NCBI RefSeq assembly: GCF_016863015.1
Contig: NZ_BOOB01000025.1
Coordinates: 1 to 54,404 of the forward strand
Direction of reading: 5' to 3'
Length of the DNA stretch: 54,404 bases
From: Microbispora amethystogenes
GTDB taxonomy: Bacteria > Actinomycetota > Actinomycetes > Streptosporangiales > Streptosporangiaceae
In this document: piece by piece, positions 1 through 8,330 of the stretch
Position numbering within the stretch: position 1 is the first letter of the stretch
Layout: each line of letters starts with the position of its first letter
Notes under the pieces: generated by a model
Databases searched by the model: none
Told to the model about the DNA's origin: nothing
What the model saw: only the letters and a program-made list of their open reading frames with translations
Position numbers and translations under genes: made by a program

Positions 1-287
1 ACCGAGCAAGAACACCTACGCAACAAAGAGCAGCCGTGAGCATTCCGGCTCGACGGGCGATGCCCTGAAACAAATCGGCCACCAAACCCGTCACACACGC
101 GCCGTCAGCGCAGGTCAAAGCGGATAGCGGCCGTGATGGCGGACGTTCGGACCTCGCCGCCATCCGTATTTATTTGTAAGCCGAAACCGGCTAGCGGCGG
201 TATCCCCGCCCGTCGATACTCCACGCCCTTTTCCCGGGGCGAGACATCCACCTTGAGCTAATCCAACGCCTTGAAAGGAGCGTGCCT
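1..287. other. Left-edge non-coding stretch upstream of the first cargo gene
   Basis: No gene can be supported. Reading from base 1 on the plus strand gives twelve sense codons and then TGA at 37-39, which could be the tail of a gene outside the window, but this is too short to judge. Bases near 170-185 are AT-rich and could hold a promoter for the gene at 288. Confidence 0.4.
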
Positions 288-848
288 ATGAACGCTTGGG
301 AGATCGAGGAATTGGTGATCGAAGTCGCGGAACATCTCGACGGCTTCACACCGCTCGTGCGGGCGGGGCACCCCGCTTACCTGGTAGGTCCCGGTGGCGC
401 CCGGCTCGTCGTCCAGCCGCTGTGGAACCGGCAGGGCCGCATCCGCGTGCTCGGCGTCTACCCCGACGGAAGCAGGAGCGTGCTGCCCGACCAGAGGCGA
501 CACGAGATCACCGTGACCGCGGCCCGAGGTGCCGTCTTCATCGCCAAGAAGATCGATCGGCGCCTCCTGCCCGGCTACCGGACCGACCTGGCCGCTTGTC
601 ACGGACGCCTGGCCGCCAGAGCCACGCAGGACGGCACTCGGGCCCAACTCGCCGAAACCCTCATTACGTTGCTGCCGGGCGCGAGGTTGATCGACAACGA
701 GCGCGCAACCGTCATTTCGTGGCGGCTGGGCACTGCCTCCGGCACCTTCACCATCCACGGCGACGTCACCGCCACGATCCAGATCGCCGCCGCCGACCGC
801 GAGCTCACCGAACGCATCGCTGACGCCGTACGCCACCGCGCGAGCTGA
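288..848 (+). CDS. Hypothetical protein, 186 aa, island cargo
   Basis: I do not recognise a family. The ATG at 288 is preferred over a GTG six bases upstream because AAAGGAG at 274-280 stands seven bases before it. The protein is soluble, with no signal peptide or membrane segment. A central part near residues 60-90 reads as beta-strand rich, and the C-terminal part alternates hydrophobic and charged residues. It is followed after 52 bases by the DUF932 gene in the same direction, so the two may be co-transcribed. GC-rich third positions support real coding. Its position at the edge of a conjugative island suggests plasmid-type maintenance or cargo, with no function assigned. Confidence 0.65.
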   Translation: MNAWEIEELVIEVAEHLDGFTPLVRAGHPAYLVGPGGARLVVQPLWNRQGRIRVLGVYPDGSRSVLPDQRRHEITVTAARGAVFIAKKIDRRLLPGYRTDLAACHGRLAARATQDGTRAQLAETLITLLPGARLIDNERATVISWRLGTASGTFTIHGDVTATIQIAAADRELTERIADAVRHRAS

Positions 849-900
849 CCGGCGTACCACTGCTGCCGCCCTTCTCATACACACCGAACGGAGAAAGAGC

Positions 901-1929
901 ATGTCCAAGGAGACGCTGGAGTGGCTGAACGCCAACACCCTGATCGGCTACACCGCCGCACGCGGGACCGCCTGGCACTACCGCGCCAGCATGCAGGACG
1001 AGGAAGCCAACCACTACCCCGGGCCGGTTCCCGTCGACGACGTCAGACGCCGCCTGTTCAGCTGGGAGGCCCTGTCCCGGCCGATCTACGTCGAAGACCC
1101 CGTCACCGGCGGCTTGTCCACCGTCCCCGAGCGTCAGGCCATCGTCCGCAGCGACACCGGCCACGTTATGGGCATCTTCTCCGACGCCTACGAGCCGCAC
1201 CCGTACGTCGAATGGCTGGTGAACACCATTTCCCGGCTTCTGGACGATGACCTGTCCATCGGATCTGCCGGGCTGCTCAAGGGGGGAGCGGTCGCCTGGG
1301 TCTCGGTGGAGGTACCCGAGAACATCACCACCCCTGAAGGCGTCGAGTTCCGGCCACACCTCATCGGGGCGACCTCATTCGACGGCTCTCTGGCGACCAC
1401 CTTCAAGAGAGTCGTCACGAACGTGGTGTGCGACAACACGATGGCCGCCGGCCTCGCCGAGCACGGCCAGCAGCTGAAGATCAAGCATTCGAAACACTCC
1501 AAGCTGCGCCTCAACGAAGCACGGGACGCGCTTAACATCGTCTACCAGGTCGCCGACGACTTCGCCGAGCAGGTCAAGCGGCTGTGCGAGACGAGCGTGA
1601 GCGATCGCCAGTGGGCCGCCTTCCTGGACGAGTTCGCGCCCATGCCCGATGAGCGGGGACGTTCCCGGAGCCTCGCCGAGAACAAGCGCCAAGTCTTCAA
1701 CCGGATGTGGCGCCACGACGACCGGGTCTCGCCCTGGGCCGGCTCGGGCTGGGGTGTCGTGCAGGCCGTCAACACCTACGTGCACCACGAGCAGACCGTC
1801 CGCGGCGCCTGCCGTGCGGAGCGCAATGCGCTTCGAACGGTCACCGGTGGAGTCGACGACCTCGACCGTGAGACCACCCGGCTGCTGGAGAAGGTGCTCG
1901 GGCGCCCCGTCCTGTCCCCCTCCGCCTGA
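901..1929 (+). CDS. DUF932 domain phage/plasmid-like protein, 342 aa
   Basis: The sequence matches the DUF932 family (phage/plasmid-like protein TIGR03299): an N-terminal part with a TAARGTAWHYR-like stretch near residues 18-28, a middle part with 'GIFSDAYEPHPYVEWL', and a helical C-terminal half with a conserved 'NVVCDNTMAAGL' segment followed by basic 'IKHSKHSKLRL'. DUF932 proteins are common on actinobacterial plasmids and conjugative elements; their biochemical role is not settled. The ATG at 901 has GGAGAAAG eleven to four bases upstream. It follows the 186-aa gene and precedes another small gene on the same strand, so the three form a likely cargo operon. Family assignment is fairly secure, function is not. 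Confidence 0.8.
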   Translation: MSKETLEWLNANTLIGYTAARGTAWHYRASMQDEEANHYPGPVPVDDVRRRLFSWEALSRPIYVEDPVTGGLSTVPERQAIVRSDTGHVMGIFSDAYEPHPYVEWLVNTISRLLDDDLSIGSAGLLKGGAVAWVSVEVPENITTPEGVEFRPHLIGATSFDGSLATTFKRVVTNVVCDNTMAAGLAEHGQQLKIKHSKHSKLRLNEARDALNIVYQVADDFAEQVKRLCETSVSDRQWAAFLDEFAPMPDERGRSRSLAENKRQVFNRMWRHDDRVSPWAGSGWGVVQAVNTYVHHEQTVRGACRAERNALRTVTGGVDDLDRETTRLLEKVLGRPVLSPSA

Positions 1930-2043
1930 CCGCCCACCTCGTACGGCCCGCCAACTCGCGTGCGGGCCGTGTACGAGACATTGCGCATCCGAGCGAGACC
2001 TCATCGGGCAGGATCAGAGATGGCGACTGCCCGGGGGTGCGAG

Positions 2044-2553
2044 ATGAACGACAAGACAGCGGCTCTGCTCGACGACGTCGTCTCTCGGTTGGAGAAAAGC
2101 ATCGTCGCCCGCGACTGCCCCGCCATCGTCGTCCTGGACGGGGATCGCCGGCTTGTGCTCAGCGACTATGACTACCTGCGCGACGAGGCGACGGCCGCAG
2201 CCTTCGAGACGCGAGCCGCCGCCAAGGCCCACGAGATCGGCGCAACGCGGTGGGTGCTCGCCGTACCGCAGGTGTGGGTGTTCATCCCCCCGAGCACGGT
2301 GGCCATGCGCGCGGTGTCGAACCATCCTCTTCGTGAAGGCGAGCAAGAAGCCATCACCTGGATGAGCTGCGACAAGAACGACGGCGTCGACTACGGCCGT
2401 GTGCCCTACGCCCGACGCCCCAGCGGGGAACCCATCTTCGACGACCCAGAAGTGTTCACCGTCGGTGTCCGCCCACACGACACCATGCCGGGCTTCAACT
2501 TGCTACAGGCTTACCTGAATGACGAGGCGGGTCATCCTGACTCGTCAGCGTAA
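2044..2553 (+). CDS. Hypothetical protein, about 169 aa
   Basis: No family recognised. The start is uncertain: ATG at 2044 follows a GGGGG run closely, while the in-frame ATG at 2020 follows AGGA at 2010-2013 and would add eight residues. The product is soluble and acidic, with 'AIVVLDGDRRLVLSDYDYL' near residues 27-45, a short alanine-rich helix, then 'WVLAVPQVWVFIPPSTVAMR' as a hydrophobic strand-rich core. It is the last of three rightward genes at the left edge. Its stop at 2553 faces the convergent NACHT gene that ends at 2738. Codon use is typical of high-GC coding. Nothing in the sequence points to a specific activity. Confidence 0.55.
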   Translation: MNDKTAALLDDVVSRLEKSIVARDCPAIVVLDGDRRLVLSDYDYLRDEATAAAFETRAAAKAHEIGATRWVLAVPQVWVFIPPSTVAMRAVSNHPLREGEQEAITWMSCDKNDGVDYGRVPYARRPSGEPIFDDPEVFTVGVRPHDTMPGFNLLQAYLNDEAGHPDSSA

Positions 2554-2737
2554 CGGCTCGCCATACCAGCATCACCCGCATAGATAAGTCAGGCTTTGGA
2601 TCTGCTTACGCCTGTGCTGGCGGCATATCGTGTGCAACGGCCTGCTTATTTCGGGCATCAGCAGTTGCCGTAGCAGAGGTGGCACGATGCGGTGCATCAT
2701 CTCCGGTCTGGCACTGAGTTCATGCGGCGTGATCCCC

Positions 2738-5700
2738 TCAACCACAGGGTCGCATGTCTGGAGGTAAGTCACTGTCACTGCCGATCCCCTCAGGCCACCG
2801 CAGGCCGTACCTATCTCCTTCCATCTGAATGACGCGTTGAGCCCGGCGGAAGAGCAGCGGATCGGTCCGTTCGATCATCAGAAGGTGTTCCACCGTCGGC
2901 TGTGACAGCGGATGGAGATCCCCGAGACCGAGTTCAAGGAGTCCAACGGTCCATCGCACCTTCGACACGCTCGCTCCCGCTAAAAGCAGGGAGGAAAGAT
3001 AGCTCACGATTTTCGGATGACGGGCGACGACTTCGAGCATGCAGCAGATGAAGAGATCGTCCTCATCAGGCTTAGACGTGAGCCCTCTCAGGGAGCTGAG
3101 CAGCAACATCGCCGAGTCGAGCGGCATCCTGACGATGTCAGTCCTGAGTAGTTGAAGCGTCCTTGAAAGGTGATGCGACTTGTCAGGGAGATGAGCTGTG
3201 GCCTTGCCTGCCAGATCATAACTGTAGGCGTCGACGTTCCTACCTGTCCATAATCCGCTGACCAAGCTCATTACCGAACTATCCGCTTCGATGAAGGCCG
3301 CTGGTTCGAGCCCTTGAGCACCGTGCATAAGGATGTCAAGCGCTACCATGCACAGGAAGTTCGCCTCCACGCCCAAGTTGACCGCTGATACCTCCTCCAT
3401 CGCGGGCGGAGCCAGTGGCTCATTGGCGTTCATTATCCAGGTCTCCGGACCGGCCAAATACAAGGTCATATCACGATGCCTGTAGCCCTGGCTGCGCCTT
3501 ACCACCAGGTTCCTGGTCAGGTCTCGCCATTCCTCAATCAGCAGCGATGATTTCCAGAGCAAGGCCAACGCCCGCCAGTCTGGGACTGGGTCCGAGCCGT
3601 TCTCCAAGCCGAAGAGCTCGCGTCCAGCGACGCTCTCAGAGACCGCAGCGCACAACAGAACCAGATTGACCCCATAGTAGGCGTCCCGGCGGACCGACGT
3701 CTGAGTCTGGGGCTCATAACGTTCGTGGTTCTCATCGGTGCGATGATCTCTCCCACGGAAGAGTCTAAGCAGCAGCTCGCGATACCCATCCTTACCAGAG
3801 GTCAACTCGCGCACGAAGTCCAGCACTGGGCGGCGAGCGCTGAGGACGGTGAATGACGTCAGCGCATAAAGCAGCCCATCTTGAAGCCGACCGCCCCCCA
3901 ACGGCCCCGCAGCTGTGCCTGCCTGAGTCCGGAGCTGCTCGAGTACACGGTGGAGAAGGAAGGCAACGAGATATTCTCCGAAGGTAGCGTGAAGGAATTC
4001 GTACGTTTTCAGGACCTTGTTGTCCTGCTCGGCCTGCGCCTGATGGACAAAGAAGAAGCGTCCGATCACCTCCTCCGCGTGAGTAAGACTTGCGGCAAAC
4101 CCAGTATCCATTCTTGAGCGTTCCGGGAACAGGGCCGCCAAGTCTCGGTCCAACTCCTCGGCTGTCACCCACTGCCGCCCTCGATTGAGCATCGCAAATG
4201 CCACAATAGCCAGGCGGAGAAGCTCCTGGTCGACGGCCTCGGCAAATGCTCGATCCGAGTGGTTGGACCGACGCTTCGCCACCTCCCGGGACGCAAAGCG
4301 GGTCAGTAGCCGCTGGTAAAGCTCTGCACGAGCCAGTATCCCGCCCTCTTTCTGAAGGGCGTTCGAGTCGGCATCGTAGAGCGCCAACATAAACAGCAGT
4401 AGCGGCTGTACCGCGAGTTCCTGCTGGGCGATGGCGCTTTCGGTCGCCATCGGCCGAAGTCCTCGACGGGTGAAGTACATCTCGTTAACGGCGTTCCATT
4501 CATCAAGCCACCGTCCGATCTGCTCGCCGTTGAACGGCTCCAGGCGAAGGGCAAGCACGCCCTCCGGCAGACGGCAACGGTCCGCGACGGCGGTGCGGGT
4601 AGTGATCACAACCGCCAAGGCGCGGTTCTGGGCTAACTCCTCTCGCTGAAAGCGGGCAACCTGGTAAAGGTAGTCCGCTCGATGGGTTCCTGTGGCCTGC
4701 AGCAACTCGTCCAAGCCGTCGAGAAGCACCACCGGAAGCACACCATCGTCACTGGCGGAGCGCGCGAGATCCGCCCAGTAAACGCGCTCATGGGTCCTCG
4801 CGTGAATCGCGTGCTCTATCTGCTCCTGCACGGATGCATCCGCTGGGACGTGGCGAAGCGGTACCCGAATCGGCAGGAACTGCCCGGCGGGAAGCCTGGC
4901 AGCAAGGATCTTCGTCAGAACGGACTTTCCCGCGCCAGGCTGACCCAGGACGACCAGTGGCGCATAGGTCGCCTGCGGCGAAGTCAAGTGACTCGCCAGG
5001 AAGGCTGGCAGATCAGCCCACAGGGGCGCGTTCTTCCACCAGGACTCGGCGCTGAGGTCCGATGCCGTAGCCGGCACCGCCACTCGGCAGAGCGGGTCCA
5101 CGTAAGCGGCGGCGAGTCTCGGAAGTCTGAGCCCATCCGGAAGATCAGCACCTTCATAAATCGGCTCGTCGAGGGGCGCCTGATTTGCCCTCACGATGCT
5201 CTCAACCTGGTGAGCCGCCGCACGACCCGGAAGGAGGGCGAGAAGCTTGCCCTCCAGATCTGCCAGGCCACGCTTTACCAGAACGCGCGTAGCCTCCTGC
5301 TGCCCCAGATCCACCCAAAGGGCGAATTCGGGAAAATCTAATGCCAATCTGCGGTACAGCTCGCGATAGTGCATAGTCGCAGCCCTCGGCAGGTCGGTCA
5401 TCGCCCGCATGGCGCGGTCCTGCCGAGTCCTGTCCAAGCGCTCCCAAATCGCGAGCCCATCTACAAACTTGATCAGCGCCTTCGTGATCTGCGAGTAAAC
5501 CTTCTGCTCAAGAACGTTACAGGTCGACTCGAAAGTTCGATGGACCTCGGGTACGTAAACCTCCGATCTGAGGACAGCATTGGTCATAGCGCCCCTTCGA
5601 TCGGACATCTCACTAATGGAGATAACCTCATGCCTGGCCAATTCCAGGTCCTCGACAGCAAACGGAAGGTCCAGTTCTTCGAGGGCTTCGAAGAAGGCAA

Positions 5701-5986
5701 CGATGACAATCACCGAGTGAGCGGCTTCAAGCCGCTGCGTCCTGCTGTGTCGACCGAGTCCGTTGAGCTGGTCTCGTGCTGTCCCTAGGAGTTCACGACT
5801 CAACCGGATGATCTCTAGTTTCGCGTCTATCAGGCCCAGTGCGAGATCAGATCCTCCCGCTGTGGCAACGCCTACTGTCCCCAGGAAGATCGCCTCAAGC
5901 GCCTTGGCGATCGGACCGTCGCCACCGAGCAGCTTGACCGCGTCCCGGTAGCTGATCACCTTCCGCACGGCCCCATAATGGCGCAA
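2738..5986 (-). CDS. NACHT-domain STAND NTPase, 1082 aa, probable defence protein
   Basis: The protein has an N-terminal helical domain of about 150 residues resembling the NNH (NACHT N-terminal helical) domains, probably the NNH7 type. A NACHT ATPase follows, with Walker A 'GQPGAGKS' near residue 350 and Walker B 'VVLLDGLDEL' near residue 422. The long helical C-terminal half could serve as sensor. There are no membrane segments. Bacterial NACHT proteins are known to protect against phage, with the C-terminus sensing and the N-terminal part acting as effector; here no nuclease, protease or TIR effector is evident, so the N-terminal helices would carry that role. The start is a TTG at 5986 with AGGA a few bases upstream; GTG at 5968 is an alternative. 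Third positions are visibly less GC-rich than in neighbouring genes, which suggests separate acquisition. It stands alone, convergent with the small genes on its left. Confidence 0.88.
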   Translation of the reverse strand: MRHYGAVRKVISYRDAVKLLGGDGPIAKALEAIFLGTVGVATAGGSDLALGLIDAKLEIIRLSRELLGTARDQLNGLGRHSRTQRLEAAHSVIVIVAFFEALEELDLPFAVEDLELARHEVISISEMSDRRGAMTNAVLRSEVYVPEVHRTFESTCNVLEQKVYSQITKALIKFVDGLAIWERLDRTRQDRAMRAMTDLPRAATMHYRELYRRLALDFPEFALWVDLGQQEATRVLVKRGLADLEGKLLALLPGRAAAHQVESIVRANQAPLDEPIYEGADLPDGLRLPRLAAAYVDPLCRVAVPATASDLSAESWWKNAPLWADLPAFLASHLTSPQATYAPLVVLGQPGAGKSVLTKILAARLPAGQFLPIRVPLRHVPADASVQEQIEHAIHARTHERVYWADLARSASDDGVLPVVLLDGLDELLQATGTHRADYLYQVARFQREELAQNRALAVVITTRTAVADRCRLPEGVLALRLEPFNGEQIGRWLDEWNAVNEMYFTRRGLRPMATESAIAQQELAVQPLLLFMLALYDADSNALQKEGGILARAELYQRLLTRFASREVAKRRSNHSDRAFAEAVDQELLRLAIVAFAMLNRGRQWVTAEELDRDLAALFPERSRMDTGFAASLTHAEEVIGRFFFVHQAQAEQDNKVLKTYEFLHATFGEYLVAFLLHRVLEQLRTQAGTAAGPLGGGRLQDGLLYALTSFTVLSARRPVLDFVRELTSGKDGYRELLLRLFRGRDHRTDENHERYEPQTQTSVRRDAYYGVNLVLLCAAVSESVAGRELFGLENGSDPVPDWRALALLWKSSLLIEEWRDLTRNLVVRRSQGYRHRDMTLYLAGPETWIMNANEPLAPPAMEEVSAVNLGVEANFLCMVALDILMHGAQGLEPAAFIEADSSVMSLVSGLWTGRNVDAYSYDLAGKATAHLPDKSHHLSRTLQLLRTDIVRMPLDSAMLLLSSLRGLTSKPDEDDLFICCMLEVVARHPKIVSYLSSLLLAGASVSKVRWTVGLLELGLGDLHPLSQPTVEHLLMIERTDPLLFRRAQRVIQMEGDRYGLRWPEGIGSDSDLPPDMRPCG

Positions 5987-6150
5987 CTTTTCCTGTTTGC
6001 CAGAAGAATGATGAGATCATCGCTCGCAGTGTGGTGCTGACGGAGGAGATGTCTTCCCGGTGCGAGTGGCAGCGAAGAGGGCCGGCCCCAGAGGGACCGG
6101 CCCCGACCTGTCTCACTGCAATCGACCAAGAAAACGGTGAGAGCGGTCGC

Positions 6151-6483
6151 TCATGAGCCTACGTCGGACTGCGGCGAGCGGCAGCCCAAACCTGGCGCTC
6201 TTCCACTCTCTGGCGTGGGAGGGCGCTTCGTCGCCACCCGGGCGGCGAGCATCGCGGACAACGCTTCGCAGTCATCGAGGGTGAGCGGCGCGTGCGGAAT
6301 CAGGTAGAGCAGGCCGGTGGGCCCGTCGACGAGATCGATGGGTAGAGGACGTGCGGAGTCCTTCGGTGGGGTGCACACGGTGAGAGTCGTTCTTCCGAGC
6401 CGTAGCGGATAGATCGCGGACGTACGATGGCGGGCGAGGATTCCTCTGAGGGTTTTCAACCACCGGACCGGCGAGGTCGCCAT
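6151..6483 (-). CDS. Hypothetical protein, 110 aa
   Basis: No family recognised. The product begins with a basic segment ('VRWLKTLRGILARHRT') and has a compact central part with 'YPLRLGRTTLTVC' and 'LVDGPTGLLYLIPHAPLTL', then a short helix and a Pro/Gly-rich tail. The start at 6483 lacks a clear ribosome binding site. Just upstream, another minus-strand frame reads as plausible coding ('LLAELLTADEEEMDRRGEL', about 6500-6580), so the true gene may begin there and join this frame by a shift near 6480. It lies between the NACHT gene and a secreted protein gene, all leftward. Treat boundaries as provisional. Confidence 0.45.
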   Translation of the reverse strand: MATSPVRWLKTLRGILARHRTSAIYPLRLGRTTLTVCTPPKDSARPLPIDLVDGPTGLLYLIPHAPLTLDDCEALSAMLAARVATKRPPTPESGRAPGLGCRSPQSDVGS

Positions 6484-6584
6484 TCAGAGCGGCTCTCAGG
6501 AGCAGCTCCCCTCGCCGGTCCATCTCTTCCTCGTCCGCTGTCAACAGCTCAGCTAGCAGGACCGACCTGCAGCGGCTGCCTGAG

Positions 6585-6938
6585 CTATCGCTTGATCCAG
6601 ACGGAGTTCTTGCAGTAGCGGCTGACGTGGTTGAACCGGAAGCAGATCTTAAAGACGGTGATCGTCCCGAAGAAGACACTGTCCTCGCCGCATTCGAGGT
6701 CCCCGCCCTTCTCGTCCTTCACGGTGTGCTTGAGCAGGTACGTGGTGGCGTACTCGGCGTAGACGGACGTGCTGTCGGCGTAGTTGTCGCAGACGGTGAT
6801 GTGCTTGCGGTCGGCGCTCACCTCGACGTAGCCGTACCGGTTGTCGCCGTCGCTCCAGCCGGGGCCGTCGGCGACGGCAGGGGACGCGACCGTGACGACG
6901 GCGAGCAGGGCGGCGACGAGCGTGATGATTTTGGACAT
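6585..6938 (-). CDS. Small secreted protein with four cysteines, 117 aa
   Basis: The ATG at 6938 is preceded by GGAGG at 6945-6949, a near-ideal ribosome binding site. Residues 1-23 form a Sec signal peptide (short basic start, hydrophobic core, cleavage after Ala-Val-Ala). The mature part is about 94 residues, aromatic and lysine rich, with Cys50, Cys83, Cys99 and Cys109, enough for two disulfides. No family is recognised. It lies 160 bases downstream of the end of the NlpC/P60 gene that finishes the secretion operon, on the same strand, so it could be a surface component or exclusion factor of the conjugation system. That role is inference from position only. Confidence 0.7.
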   Translation of the reverse strand: MSKIITLVAALLAVVTVASPAVADGPGWSDGDNRYGYVEVSADRKHITVCDNYADSTSVYAEYATTYLLKHTVKDEKGGDLECGEDSVFFGTITVFKICFRFNHVSRYCKNSVWIKR

Positions 6939-7097
6939 GAGTAACCTCCGAACTGGTGTTTTAGGGAATGGGCGACCGCTGCTGGGCCGTGGTGGGGACG
7001 GCTCAGCAGTGACGTGGTGGTGATGCGGGCTGATCACCGATGCCGCGAGCGGGCACCTGCGAGGGGCTGTCAGCCCAGGTCGAGATAGGTAGAGGCG

Positions 7098-8330
7098 TCA
7101 GCGAGGGCGGACCGCTCCGGCGAACTCCCGTTCCCGGTACGGGTCTCCCGCCCAGGTATCCACCCGGACGGTGCTGCCGGTGGACGGCGCGTGGACCATC
7201 CGAATGCCGTCCAACGCGATCCCCACGTGGTGGATAGTCGATGGATCCGCCGGATTCGTCGCGAAGAAGACCAGGTCACCAGGCCTGATCTGGGACCGCG
7301 GTACGCGAAGGCCCGAGGTCCACTGGACCGAGGTATGACCGCCGATTCGAACGCCCGCCTTGCTCCAGGCGTACTCGGCGAGCCCCGAGCAGTCGAACCC
7401 CGAGGTGCCGGCACCGCGACCGATGCCGTAGCTCGGCCCGTTCGGGCCTCCTCCGCCCCAGGAGTACGGAACTCCGCGCATACCGAGTGCGGCTTGTGCG
7501 GCTATTGCCCCTTCGCCGGCTCCGAGGTCGATGCCAGCAGAGAGGTCACCCAGCTGGCCGCACAGCTCCAGCTGAACCGCACTGACGATTTCCTCAGCCC
7601 TCCTCTCCGATTCCGTGCGGTCTCGGTCGCCTTGCCCGAGGTGGGAGGCAAGATCGGCCACGATTGCCTCGCGCGGAGCCCCGAGCGAGGCGGCGGCTTG
7701 GACGCTGATCCGGATGTCCTCCAGTTCTCGCGGTGACAGGCCAAGCTGCCGAGTGCTGCTGGTGAAGACCTGCCGCTGCTCCAACTGGGCCACGATCTTC
7801 TCGGCGAGAGGCTCCTGCTTCGCGTACTCGCCGCGCAGATCCTCCCGAGGCCGTTGAACGATCGCGGCCGCCTCGGTGAGCGGCAGCGACGACCAGTTGG
7901 GCACCTTGGCCAGCCGTGAGAAGAACGCCTGTGCCGCGTTGCGGGGGACGGTCACCTGGCCCTTGGTCCCCCACCCGCTGACGGGGCGCTGCTGGAAGAG
8001 GCCGAAGGACGTCCCGTGGTCCCCAACCACGTCGTTCTTCAGGCCCGACTCCTGCAGAGCCGCCGCAATGCCGATAACCGCGGCGCGGCGGGGGAGCTTC
8101 ATGGAGTTCGCCGTGTCCAGGATGGTGCGTGCGTTCGTCGCCTGCTCCCTGGTCAGGTCGGCCGCTACCGGCGTGGTGCTCGGCTGGACCTGCGAGCAGA
8201 ACGCTGTCGTAACGCCGGAGGTAGCCGCGACTTTGGCGCCGCCGGCCATTCCGGCGATCAAGGCGATACCTGACACGATGCCTCCTCCAGCGATCACGGC
8301 CTTGGCCCCCAGCCCGGTCTCGACGATCAT
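7098..8330 (-). CDS. NlpC/P60 peptidoglycan hydrolase of the conjugation operon, 410 aa
   Basis: The N-terminus carries a membrane anchor (residues about 8-30, glycine and alanine rich). A helical middle region (about 60-150) contains 'GIAAALQESGLKNDVVGDHG', like lytic-transglycosylase-type modules of conjugation proteins. The C-terminus is an NlpC/P60 endopeptidase with catalytic Cys in 'FDCSGL' (about residue 313) and His in 'IHHVGIAL' (about residue 367). Enzymes of this type cut peptide cross-links to let the transfer channel pass the wall. The start codon overlaps the preceding gene's stop by four bases (ATGA at 8327-8330), so the two are translationally coupled. It is the last gene of the secretion operon before the small secreted protein. 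Activity is inferred from motifs. Confidence 0.85.
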   Translation of the reverse strand: MIVETGLGAKAVIAGGGIVSGIALIAGMAGGAKVAATSGVTTAFCSQVQPSTTPVAADLTREQATNARTILDTANSMKLPRRAAVIGIAAALQESGLKNDVVGDHGTSFGLFQQRPVSGWGTKGQVTVPRNAAQAFFSRLAKVPNWSSLPLTEAAAIVQRPREDLRGEYAKQEPLAEKIVAQLEQRQVFTSSTRQLGLSPRELEDIRISVQAAASLGAPREAIVADLASHLGQGDRDRTESERRAEEIVSAVQLELCGQLGDLSAGIDLGAGEGAIAAQAALGMRGVPYSWGGGGPNGPSYGIGRGAGTSGFDCSGLAEYAWSKAGVRIGGHTSVQWTSGLRVPRSQIRPGDLVFFATNPADPSTIHHVGIALDGIRMVHAPSTGSTVRVDTWAGDPYREREFAGAVRPR

